A stretch of 64,000 nt of DNA from Owenia fusiformis (taxonomy: Eukaryota > Annelida > Polychaeta > Sabellida > Oweniidae): positions 14,945,375-15,009,374 of the forward strand of contig CAIIXF020000005.1 of NCBI GenBank assembly GCA_903813345.2. The letters are read 5' to 3'. This document shows positions 23,291 through 34,184 of this stretch, piece after piece (positions within the stretch are counted from its first letter, which is position 1; each line of letters begins with the position of its first letter). Under the pieces are notes generated by a model. It was given only the letters and a program-made list of their open reading frames with translations. It did not search any database and was not told where the DNA came from. Position numbers and translations under genes: made by a program.

Positions 23291-24314
23291 AACCTCATAA
23301 TACATGCTGCTTATATACACCCAAATAAGGAAGTTAAGCTCAGGAAGAAACTGTTGGGTAGAGATGAAGCAATTTATGAACATTCCTGTAAATCATAATC
23401 CATAAAATGAACCAATATTGAAATCTGCAAATCTGTATATCTATCTGTATAAGTCTTTAAAACCTGTATAAGTAGAATGACCCTTGCAAATCTAAAAAAA
23501 GTGTTCCATTTAGGAAATGTTCCATAAACACAGATTCAATGGACTTTGAAAAGTGATCCACTTATGGAGGTGTTCTACTGGTTATATTAGAAGCTACCAT
23601 GAATTTTATGCAGCGGATATCTTTGTCTTTCTATCGAGTGTTGAAATGATTGTTGGTGTCAACCTGTTTGGTTTCACCCTGTTTATATTCAGACATTTTA
23701 CTACCTCAGTTAATTAGGAGTTATATAGAAGAAGTTAGTTTCAAATGACATGTTTAAAATATACCTCATTCACAGTGTTTATCAATATTTATCATAAATG
23801 TATAGATTTGTATATTTAACCTTATAAAAACACAGTGATACCTCACAAATGTATAGACTTGTAATATATAACCTCATAATTCAAAAACCTCAAAAATATG
23901 TAAGCTTGACAATGTGATATTAAACCTCACAAATATACATGTGATACCTTATATATGATGACTTAATTTTTCATAAATGTATAGACTTCTTATATTGAAC
24001 CTCATTACATGAGAAACCTCATAAATATTATATACTTTAACCTCATAATTATACATTTCAATACCTCATAAAAGTTTTGTAAACTGTATATAATTGCATA
24101 TACCATTTTCGGTTATATTTTTGTAATTATTTACATTAAAAAAATAATAAGGGACAGAAAATGTTGGGAGGCAATTAAATCTTCACAAATCATGCCAATA
24201 TTTTCTTTACAAGTTTATAATCTAAAAATTGGATATCTTGAAAATACTGGTGTACTTTTTATCCAATAGGCCTGACATGGAATAAGTAGAGCAAAAATAT
24301 TGTACAATTGTGAC

Positions 24315-25181
24315 AAACTTACTTTTTACTGTCACTTTACCTTCTCGTCACTTCAAAGCAAATGAATGTAAATGAGATAATTTGCGATAATAATGAGATA
24401 TGTTTGGAGAAGTTGGATTTGACATGTGATATGTGTTTGATGCACCTCTCACTATAGAGTGAATTCATTATATTCATTTATTATATTCAAACTTACTTTT
24501 TACTGTCACTTAACCTTCTCGTCACTTCAAAGCAAATGAATGTAAATGAGATAGTTTGCGATAATAATGAGATAATATGTTTGGAGAAGTTGGATTTGAC
24601 ATGTGATATGTGTTTGATCCACCTCTCACTATAGAGTGAATTCATTATATTTATTTATTATATTCAAACTTACTTTTTACTGTCACTTAAAATTCTTGTC
24701 ACTTCAAAGCAAATGAATGTAAATGAGATAATTTGCGATAATAATGAGATAATATGTTTGGAGAAGTTGGATTTGACATGTGATATGTGTTTGATGCACC
24801 TCTCACTATAGAGTGAATTCATTATATTTATTTATTATATTCAAACTTACCTTTTACTGTCACTTAACCTTCTCGTCACTTCAAAGCAAATGAATGTAAA
24901 TGAGATAGTTTGCGATAATAATGAGATAATATGTTTGGAGAAGTTGGATTTGACATGTGATATGTGTTTGATGCACCTCTCACTATAGAGTGAATTCATT
25001 ATATTTATTTATTATATTCAAACTTACTTTTTACTGTCACTTAAAATTCTTGTCACTTCAAAGCAAATGAATGTAAATGAGATAATTTGCGATAATAATG
25101 AGATAATATGTTTGGAGAAGTTGGATTTGACATGTGTTATGTGTTTGATTCACCTCTCACTATACAGTGAATTCATTATAT
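24315..25181. repeat. 177-bp satellite-like tandem repeat, about 5 copies
   Basis: The landmark AAACTTACTTTTTACTGTCA recurs at 24315, 24489, 24666, 24843 (one base changed) and 25020: periods 174, 177, 177, 177. Copies differ by a few substitutions. The array stops at an ACAGGGTG hairpin at 25182. Confidence 0.92.
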
Positions 25182-25233
25182 TACAGGGTGACTTGGACTG
25201 TTGGAGTTATTGTGTTTTTGGGACACCTTGTAT
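25182..25233. mobile_element. ACAGGGTG-family hairpin MITE next to the 177-bp array
   Basis: It starts TACAGGGTGACTTG and ends GGGACACCTTGTATA, with imperfect inverted ends. Confidence 0.55.
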
Positions 25234-25599
25234 AATCTACTGTATATGAACATACAAAAAGACAAAACATTTTGTAAGTTTGTATGAAAATGAAAAAATA
25301 AAAGTTTATTGGAAAAACTTATAAACAAGATATTTTAATTGCATTGATTGTTTGTCATTTTACCGTTACCAAATTGAGGATAAAAGGGATTTACCAACTG
25401 AATACCACAAATAGAAAATTAAAATGTCTTCAAAACTTTGATTGTCTACGTTCAACCAAAGTCTTTTATTTAGGACACATATGTTACATATCACTTCTAT
25501 ATCGTTTGTATCGTTGTAACAGTGGTTTGTCTGACTTGAAACACATTTTAATATTCTATTAGTTGGAGATGTTGATACATTAACTTGTTAGCACCTGAT

Positions 25600-25850
25600 A
25601 TTACATGGTAACTCTTGATACTATGTGGTAACATTCAACATTATATATGTATAAACGTATATGGTAAGACAAGATATTACATGGTAACACACATTAATAT
25701 ATGGTAACACATATTAATATATGGTAACACATATTAATATATGGTAACACTCAATATTAGACACATGGTATTATCTAAATATATGGTAACATCCAATATT
25801 ACATGGTAATAACATATATTACATGGTAACATCAAATTTACACCAGGTAT
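25600..25850. repeat. 20-bp ATGGTAACACATATTAATAT tandem repeat, partly decayed
   Basis: Exact 20-bp period from 25681 to about 25750, decayed copies on both sides. Confidence 0.75.
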
Positions 25851-26119
25851 TATGTGGAACACCTTATACATATTGTAGCACCATTTAAAACATTTTTGGA
25901 TGAAATATTTTGGATGAAATATTTAGAATGAAACTATTGTTGAAATGAGACTAGGGCCAGAATGCGACAATAGATAAAATGTGACTATAGCTAAATTGGG
26001 ACTGTCTATGACTAGAATAAGCCTAGGGTTAGAATCTGACTATGGCTACTTTGGAAATATGGCAAGATTGGGGACTAGAGCTATTATTAAACAAGGACTA
26101 GATTAGGATGAGGGCTAGA

Positions 26120-26700
26120 TTGTGACTATAAATCAACTGCTATCAACATACTATAAATAAACTGCAACTAGGGCTACATTATGACTATGGATAAACTGGG
26201 GCTAGGGCTATATTATGACTATGGATAAACTGGGGCTAGGGCTATATTATGACTATGGATAAACTGGGGCTAGGGCTAGATTATGACTATGGATAAACTG
26301 CAACTAGGGCTATATTATGACAATGGATAAACTGGGGCTAGGGTTATATTATGACTATGGATAAACTGGGGCTAGGGCTAGATTGGTACTAGGGATAAAC
26401 TGGGGCTAGGGCTAGATTGGGACTTGGGATAAACTGGGGCTAGGGCTAGATTGGGACTATGGATAAACTGGGGCTAGGGCTAGATTGGGACTTGGGATAA
26501 ACTGGGGCTAGGGCTAGATTGGGACTATGGATAAACTGGGGCTAGGGCTAGATTTGGACTAGGGATAAACTGGGACTAGGGATAAATTGGGGCTAGGGCT
26601 AGATTATGACTATGGATAAACTAAGGCTAGGGTTAGATTCGGACTAGGGATATAACTAGACTAGGGTTACAATGAGACTAAGGCTAGATTTGGACTAGGG
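26120..26700. repeat. 34-bp G-rich minisatellite, about 17 copies
   Basis: The core reads GGATAAACTGGGGCTAGGGC then TAGATTGGGACTAT. ATGACT landmarks at 26181, 26215, 26249 and 26283 give an exact 34-bp period. Copies around 26390-26530 carry repeated GGG runs spaced 3-7 nt on the + strand. Confidence 0.9.
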
Positions 26701-28199
26701 GTAGAATGTGACTAGGGCTAGAATGATACAAGGGCTAAAATGAGACTTGGACGTAAATTAAGACTCAGGAGATTTGGCAACTATTTTAACACACGAGATA
26801 TAACATTTATGGTTGGTAGAACAAAATCATAACATTTATCAAGTCAAGAAACTTTAGTTATTTTCAAGCTTTTGTCTGCTTCTAATCTCTTCCTAATATG
26901 GTTTGATCTATTTCTAACAGTGTTTTAACTGCCATTGGTTGGCACTGTTCTACAATTTAATACATATTACTAATTTTTCTTACAACAGCAACATACAACA
27001 TCTACACAGAAATCAAACTAATTGATGTCATATCCTAATATTTATAAGAGATTTCTATCCTAATTCTACATGTATTCCTATTTGGCACAAACCAACTAAC
27101 TTAATTGGACATATATTCAAGAGTTGTGGCCAGACTGCCACAAACACATTGCAACTTGAAGGTATGTGTTGATGCCACACAAACTAGGCAAGCAAGTCAC
27201 ATAAAATACAAAACAACAGAGTTTCCTCTTTAGCATGTCAAAGTGACAGCATCCTTTTGAATACAGTTTTCCAGACATCATCTATTCTGTTCTTGTTCAG
27301 AGTGAATGATGCCTGGAGCAGGAGCTCTTCATTTGGAGGTGACACAAAAATATAACTGCCAAAATTTCTGAGACTATTTGTTTTGAAAAATAAGAATATT
27401 GAAGTAAAAGGTAGTATACATACCATGGTTTAATAAAAATACATAACTCATGATTGCCTTCAACAAAATTACACAACAAAGACATCATATTGCCCCTGAA
27501 TGTCTTACAAAATTGCACACAACTAATTTATAAATTAAGAAGCCTAACCAGGCTCGAATATATGGTGCACATATAGAACAATGTTGTTCGATCATTTTTT
27601 TCAATTTTTCACGAAGAAATGAAGTCAAAATCATCCATTGTGAATAAATGCAACTAAATGAACATAATGAATAAAGAAAGATTATGAAAGATTTTGACAT
27701 CCTTTCAGTTTTTGTATTTTATAGTGATGGTTAGTTTGTTTAAAACAATGTTGTTAGGGAAGCTGTCAAAAGATCAATGTCACCATTTAAAAAAAATTTG
27801 ACTAATTAAGTTTGTGATAGCCATCTACTGTGTTCTTGAAAAGTCCTGTTAATTTTAAGATCTTTTTATGTCTAATCAAATTGACTACAAACAATTGTCG
27901 CATATCATTTACAAGTTTGTAAAACAACACAGAACTTTTGACAGCTTCCTTTACGATACTGAAGCAAGTCTACTACAGTATAATTGCATCTTTGTACTGC
28001 AATACGACACTTGTACTCTTTGTACAACATTTGGCACGCTCTCTAGAACACCTTGGCACGTACCTGTGATAGAGGACAGCAATATTATAGAGTTAAAGGG
28101 TTGCAAGTTGAAACACCCATCACCCGACCCAATGTCTTTACTCGCTAATGAAAACTCTACCTGCCATTTGTTACAGATGCTGACGATGGAACACTATTA

Positions 28200-28275
28200 C
28201 AGATGCCAAACACCTTCCACAAAAAGTTGGAAACTATCAACAATATGTCGCCACTTTTGTCACTGTTGGTGACAT
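28200..28275. mobile_element. Fragment of the TGTCACCA element family
   Basis: Contains TTACAGATGCCAAACACC and ends TGTTGGTGACAT, matching the end of the element at 13005-14166. Confidence 0.45.
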
Positions 28276-29234
28276 AAGAAATAAGTTTCAAAATATAAGG
28301 ATGTTTATTATGAGAAGGCAGGTGGTTTCAAAATGCAACCCTTTAACAAAGTGGGTTCTCTTACACATGGAATACACACCATTAAGTCTCCGCCTTGGAG
28401 AATTAGTAAGTTACACTATATATCTTTAACCTAATAAGCTAATTCTGGCATTTTAGAAATTAGTTACTTCAAAAATATAAACGTAGCTTCTTTAATATGC
28501 AACAACGAAAGTTGTCTCGAAGTTGTCAACATTTTAACTGATATTACACACCACTCACTGGCCTCTTTAGGTATATATGTTTCAACTAAACAAGTACATA
28601 AATGTAAACAATAATACTTAAAATATTGACTTCTCGTCAATGTCAGCTACATGCAGCGATATATCGGTTGTGTCAGAATATTTCTAACTCTTCCATGATT
28701 ATCCGATTGTCAAATTTTAGTCAAATAGCTATCAAACTTTGTTAAGGGATATAAACAAAATCTTTGGTACCTCCAATACAAGGAATAGGTTGAATTAGAA
28801 ATAGTATGACACAACAAAAGACTAGACTATTTGTAACAATAAACGTGTTAAGTTTCTATATACATGTTACATGGAATATTTAAGTCATGGACTGATGGTC
28901 TAATGACCTTATAATACTGGATACTTAAATGCTAATCCTGATGCTATAATATCAATCAAATACTGCTTTATATGCAAATTGAGAAATGATACCAAAGGTT
29001 TGGTGCCATTCTATTTTGAGGACTTTTATCCGACTGCCCCAATACATGAACAACATTTTCAAATATTAAATCAAAAGGCATCATCAGTATGATTAACACA
29101 AATGAATTTGTATTTCTAATGATTGTGATACAAATTGAATGTTCTTCATGGTTTGCAGCATTCATTTTCATGGAATGTTTTTATAAGTTTTCATAAATGC
29201 AGGCAAAACCATCAGCAGTGTGTTAAATTCTTCA

Positions 29235-29240
29235 TTTATT
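29235..29240 (-). promoter_or_regulatory. Candidate poly(A) signal of cyclin J
   Basis: AATAAA on the - strand, about 370 nt after the cyclin J stop. Confidence 0.4.
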
Positions 29241-29607
29241 ACAAGATTTGTGATCAGCAGTTTATCTTTGGAATGTCTCAAATTCACAACATCAGCAGTA
29301 AAGTTCATGACAAGCTTCGGCATCAGTATATTCAATGACAGGCTTGGCCATGACAAGCTTCAGCATATTTGTGGAAAACATTTTACAGCTCTTTTCAGCA
29401 GTTTTACTAGGAATGTTTCTAACTCTACGAAGAAGTATTCTAAATACCACAGAGACAGTCTTTCTCGAAACCATCGTTTCATCAATACAGAATTCAGTGA
29501 CTTATTCATTTTAATCAACCAATCATTTCTGGTGAATTATTCATGGTGGTCCTATTCATTCACTGCATACCTGAAATTTAGGCTTACCTTGACCTTTGAC
29601 TTAATGG

Positions 29608-29782
29608 TCAAGATAGGCGGCCCATGAAGAAGGTTGTCTCATTGAGTGTTGGTGTACTACAGGGGGTCTGGTAGGGGTCATGTGGAATTAGCTTCAATGT
29701 GCTAGTGACAGTCGTAGTGCTGGTGTCCATTGGAACAACGTGGACATCATCCTTAGCAGCGGCCTCATCCATATCATGAGTC
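29608..29782 (-). CDS. CCNJ: Cyclin J coding exon 4 (tail)
   Basis: 175 nt after a TTTTTTTCAG acceptor. It reads THDMDEAAAKDDVHVVPMDT and a Thr/Pro-rich tail ending GRLS and TGA. The tail is not obviously conserved; the exon is supported by phase match and the splice sites. Confidence 0.82.
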
Positions 29783-32700
29783 CTGAAAAAAACACTGTAA
29801 ATATAAAACATGTTATAAAATCAATATTCCCAGTAGAATCTGTTTTTTAAATTTAATGCTTATAAATAATCTTGAATACATTTTATTTGTTTTACAACAG
29901 CTCAATTATAGCCAAAGACGATTTAGTCCAATGCATAAGAATATGGATAATGCATGATGAAATTGTGTTTCGATTGGTCAAAATTGACAATGCATGCTCA
30001 TAGGGGGATACTTACTTAAGCATTATGTTAATGACTGGAGTGATTTGGTTCAGGGCGAACATGGTGACCTTTGACATGAAGTGACTCCAGTGAGGCTTGA
30101 TGTGTAGACAGGTACGAGATGCCGCTACAGCAGCACTTGCTATCAGGGACGGAGAATACTCTTTGTAAACTTGATCTGAAAGTTTGAGAGAAAATGAATA
30201 TAATTTCCAGTTTCAATTTTGAATTTGACCAACTGTGATTGTATCATTGATCTGAAGTGAGTTTTTTAAAATAAAGAAAACTAGTTTTTTTTTTATTTCA
30301 CCTGGTGACGAGAAGTGACTACACAACAGATGTTGAAATTAGGTTTGAATGGCTTTTAAAAACAACACAAAAACCACAACTTAACTAACAACACAAAATT
30401 AGGTCCTTTCACCAACATACAGGGTGTCTGGAAAGTAAAGATGCAAATGCTCTCATTCCAAGAGATTTACCTGTTATGAGATGAAATTACTCCAGAATAT
30501 AAATGACATAATATTCAATTTAAGTTAACATGTTCATTAACAGTTAACATTTTTATTATCAAGCGTTAACAATTTAAGTTCATGCATTCGTTAACAGTTG
30601 ACAATTTCAAATGAATAAATTGATGAACAGTTAACAATTTAGGTTAACACATTTGGCAATAGTCAGCTTTTTATTGTCAACCGTTAACAATTTAAATTAA
30701 CATGTTCATTAACAGTTAACATTTTTATTGTCAAGCGTTAACAATTTAAGTTAATGCATTCGTTAACAGTTGACAATTTCAAATGAATAAATTGATGAAC
30801 AGTTAACAATTTAGGTTAACGCATTCGACAATAGTCAGCATTTTTATTGTCAACCGTTAACAATTTAAGTTAACATGTTCATTAACAGTTAACATTTTTA
30901 TTGTCAAGCGTTAACAATTTAAGTTAATGCATTCGTTAACAGTTGACAATTTCTAATGAATAAATTGATGAACAGTTAACAATTTAGGTTAACGCATTCG
31001 ACAATAGTCAGCATTTTTATTGTCAACCGTTAACAATTTAAGTTAATGTGTTCATTAACAGTTAACATTTTTATTGTCAAGCGTTAACAATTTAAGTTAA
31101 TGCATTCGTTAACAGTTGACAATTTCTAATGAATAAATTGATGAACAGTTAACAATTTAGGTTAACGCATTCGACAATAGTCAGCATTTTTATTGTCAAC
31201 CGTTAACAATTTAAGTTAACGTGTTCATTAACAGTTAACATTTTTATTGTCAAGGGTTAACAATTTAAGTTAATGCATTGGTTAACAGTTGACAATTTCA
31301 AATGAATAAATTGATGAACAGTTAACAATTTCAAATGAATAAATTGATGAACAGTTAACAATTTCAAATGAATAAATTGATGAACAGTTAACAATTTCAA
31401 ATGAATAAATTGATGAACAGTTAACAATTTCAAATGAATAAATTGATGAACAGTTAACAATTTCAAATGAATAAATTGATGAACAGTTAACAATTTCAAA
31501 TAAATAAATTGATGAACAGTTAACAATTTCAAATGAATAAATTGATGAACAGTTAACAATTTCAAATAAATAAATTGATGAACAGTTAACAATTTCAAAT
31601 AAATAAATTGATGAACAGTTAACAATTTCAAATGAATAAATTGATGAACAGTTAACAATTTCAAATGAATAAATTGATGAACAGTTAACAATTTCAAATG
31701 AATAAATTGATGAACAGTTAACAATTTCAAATAAATAAATTGATGAACAGTTAACAATTTCAAATGAATAAATTGATGAACAGTTAACAATTTCAAATAA
31801 ATAAATTGATGAACAGTTAACAATTTCAAATAAATAAATTGATGAACAGTTAACAATTTCAAATGAATAAATTGATGAACAGTTAACAATTTCAAATGAA
31901 TAAATTGATGAACAGTTAACAATTTCAAATGAATAAATTGATGAACAGTTAACAATTTCAAATGAATAAATTGATGAACAGTTAACAATTTCAAATGAAT
32001 AAATTGATGAACAGTTAACAATTTCAAGTTAACACATTTGTCAACAGTTAACATTTTTATTGTTAAAAGTTTCTTGTAGAAACTTTGATCGAATTCTAGT
32101 AATGGTTGTATTAAGGAGAGGGGAAAAGCTGAAGATTGTATTTTAATTTGATTTAACCAATCTGTAATCATATTGGTATTCAGTTTATTTGATTTGCTGA
32201 TCTTTAACTCCAATGAATTTCGGAGCTTCAGTTTACGTAACATTGTCGAAGAGTTCATATACTATGATTAAGTAAGCATTCCAATTGTAAACTCTCATAT
32301 CGTAATTAAGCAAAGTTAATAATCAAATAATCAATTATTTGAAGCTTGGAATGTGGAATTGTGGACAGTAGGAATCAGAGATTATTTTATGAATTTATGA
32401 TATTTTGTTTAACTTATAAGAAATTTTAAAGTCTTTGTCTAATTTATATTGTGACATCATTGATATTTGTTCTCATGAAAAGTGCATCTTAGAATATATT
32501 TCTCATCATTGTATTAACTTAGCGAGAGCTAGAACATTATATTTTCTGGCTGCGACCTTTAGCAACGAGGCGACACTGAGCAAGAGTCCATCGTGGGGGC
32601 ACAGCCAGCCGATTTCATTTCAGAATGTTGAACTTCTCACAAATATTCAGATGGTCATTAAGGTAGAAATCTAAAGAGGCGTCATCAGATGAATATGGGG

Positions 32701-34131
32701 CATTGTAATAAAAGGTTAAATGTCAAGACACTCCATTGTAAGATTTGTTTTCATTGCTTTGTGAATTGTTGTATTGGAGATGCAATATTGGCTTTCCTAC
32801 TAATCCAGGGTCCGTTTTTCTAAGCACTAGTATAATGTTTCTTTGATTAGTAGGTTAGTGACATAAAATAGTTCTGATATGTAACAATGACATCATTATA
32901 TAAAAGAAAAAAAAATACTATGGCAGCAATAATACAAACAACAAACAAAACAACATATTGATAGAAAAGCTGATAAAACACTGCTTCAAATAGTTGTATT
33001 TTAGCAATTTTCACATTTTAGCAATGTTCTGGAGCTGCTCCGCATACCTCTCACCGCAGTAAGCATAACAACCGTATCTTGAACACGTTTAGACTATATG
33101 TGATGAAAATTGGTAGATATTATTGTAATAATATTCCTCTACAATATGTAAGTATTTGTATCTTTACTTTCCCGACTCCCTGTGTAAAATTAACATGCTT
33201 ACTTACCTTGTAAACTAATTTCTAGGAAATATGTCGCATATTTCATGATATACAGCTTAGTTTTTGCACTATGTACAGGCGATTTACATGTCTCCGGGTT
33301 GGACTGGTCATCTGCTACACTCAGTGTTATGTAATAGTCCACAAAATGGGCAGGGGTGGGTAGCCCAATGTTCCATTTAAAGCAGTCTAATAGAGTCAGT
33401 TCCATTTGCTGATATTCCCAGGCTGTGTAACCTTTTGGATTCACATACACATTTAGATCGGTTGATTTTGGAATGTTGATTTCTTGTTCTTCATATTTAG
33501 CTGGAAGTTAGGAGAACAAGACACAGAGTATACATTAATATCATATTTTGAAGACCAAAATGGCAACCACGTAATCTACCCAGCAAGCCCAAAAACTAAT
33601 CAGATCTTGGCACTAATCTGTTCTTCCAACTTTTACAAAAGAAATAATTCGACAGTGTTGATACTCAAATGGCAACAGAACAACAGAAAAATGCATGATC
33701 CACTAACGTAATGATAACTTCTCAATCATTGTGGATTGGTGGAATCATTTAAAGTTTCTTGTGTGTGGTGATTCCTGCATAATATACTATCCTACTGTAC
33801 TCCCAGTATTTTTATGTGCTATTAATTTTCGCCAAATTGTCAAGAACTTACCTGCGACTAGTATACATCCGATGGCCACAAGATACAGTTGAGGTTCCTC
33901 AATGTCAAACTTATCCATGAAATAATCTAATAAATATACAGATAGATGGCGTGCAGTGGTACAGAGTTTGAATTTATCGCAGATGACTGCTAACCAATCT
34001 ACGACGTAACGCCTGAGATGCATTTGTGGAGACCTGGAGAAATATAGAGGCATCTTGGTCTCTTTCAGTTTCAGTGTTTCGTGGATGTCGTTTGCCATTG
34101 GGTTCAACCACCATTCTTTTTCCACCTCCAT
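29608..34131 (-). CDS. CCNJ: Cyclin J
   Basis: Cyclin-box protein related to animal cyclin J; a nuclear CDK-partner role is known for the family, and function here is inferred. Coding exons in order are 34131-33852, 33500-33207, 30175-30016 and 29782-29608, with phases 1, 1 and 2 and GTAAGT-type donors, giving 302 aa. The N-terminus MEVEKEWWLNPMANDIHETL aligns with the start of vertebrate cyclin J. The first cyclin fold runs through RRYVVDWLAVICDKF, ARHLSVYLLDYFMDKFDI and LVAIGCILVAAKYEE; the second through CFKWNIGLPTPAHFVDYY, KLYIMKYATYFLEISLQ and SPSLIASAAVAASRT. ATG 34131 is the first after an in-frame TAA, and a good acceptor at about 34185 implies a non-coding first exon. The tail is shorter than in vertebrates. 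Confidence 0.92.
30016..30175 (-). CDS. CCNJ: Cyclin J coding exon 3
   Basis: 160 nt after a CAAACTTTCAG acceptor. It reads DQVYKEYSPSLIASAAVAAS then RTCLHIKPHWSHFMSKVTMF, the second cyclin fold. Donor GTAAGT. Confidence 0.9.
30500..31285. repeat. 173-bp tandem repeat, about 4.4 copies
   Basis: The landmark TTCATTAACAGTTAACATTT recurs at 30533, 30705, 30878, 31051 and 31224 (periods 172, 173, 173, 173). Each unit is rich in GTTAAC and contains one copy of the 33-bp sequence amplified next door. Confidence 0.9.
31290..32030. repeat. 33-bp minisatellite, 22 copies, with higher-order pattern
   Basis: Unit: AATTTCAAATGAATAAATTG then ATGAACAGTTAAC. Because 33 is a multiple of 3, the - strand stays open and reads an 11-residue repeat (HQFIHLKLLTV). 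It lies inside a cyclin J intron, so I call it an array, not a gene. One G/A site splits units into two types whose order repeats (see findings). Confidence 0.93.
33207..33500 (-). CDS. CCNJ: Cyclin J coding exon 2
   Basis: 294 nt after a CTTCCAG acceptor. It opens by completing Ala, then KYEEQEINIPKSTDLN, and carries the linker and start of the second cyclin fold (LLDCFKWNIGLPTPAHFV). Donor GTAAGT. Confidence 0.92.
33852..34131 (-). CDS. CCNJ: Cyclin J coding exon 1
   Basis: 93 codons plus one base, ending CTAGTCGCAG before GTAAGT. It holds the N-terminus and first half of the cyclin box. The exon probably extends in 5' UTR to 34184, where a TTTTTTCCACTGCAG acceptor ends. Confidence 0.92.
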
Positions 34132-34184
34132 TTTCTTGAATATTTGTTGTCTCAGGTGAACCAATTGTTATGCAGTCAACAAAT

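Larger units (their letters stand above)
22632..29607. other. Region between CYP26 and cyclin J: tandem arrays, no gene seen
   Basis: No protein-like frame was recognised in 7 kb. It holds the tandem and inverted repeats listed separately (23011-26700). 26760-28190 and 28280-29230 are plain AT-rich sequence to my eye. Confidence 0.6.
30419..33184. mobile_element. Possible old transposon spanning most of cyclin J intron 3
   Basis: ACAGGGTGTCTGGAAAGTAA at the left has a reverse-complement partner at the right, TTACTTTCCCGACTCCCTGT (about 26 bp with a few mismatches, 2.77 kb apart). The left word is also the consensus of the small hairpin family. No transposase frame is seen. Chance pairing of two unrelated family ends is possible. 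Confidence 0.35.
30176..33206. other. Cyclin J intron 3, filled with tandem repeats
   Basis: About 3 kb, of which roughly half is the two nested arrays at 30500-31285 and 31290-32030. The rest shows nothing coding. Confidence 0.75.

Noticed and set aside
24315-25181. Regular repeats that could suggest a CRISPR array
   Set aside because: The whole 177-bp unit repeats with no unique spacers, and the DNA is animal nuclear.
26120-26700. GGGCTAGGGCTAG as interstitial telomere repeat
   Set aside because: The repeat unit is 34 bp with only short TAGGG-like words; there are no TTAGGG runs.
31257-32258. 333-codon open frame on the - strand with 11-residue repeats
   Set aside because: It is the 33-bp minisatellite, whose period is a multiple of 3. 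It lies inside a cyclin J intron and has no unique domain.
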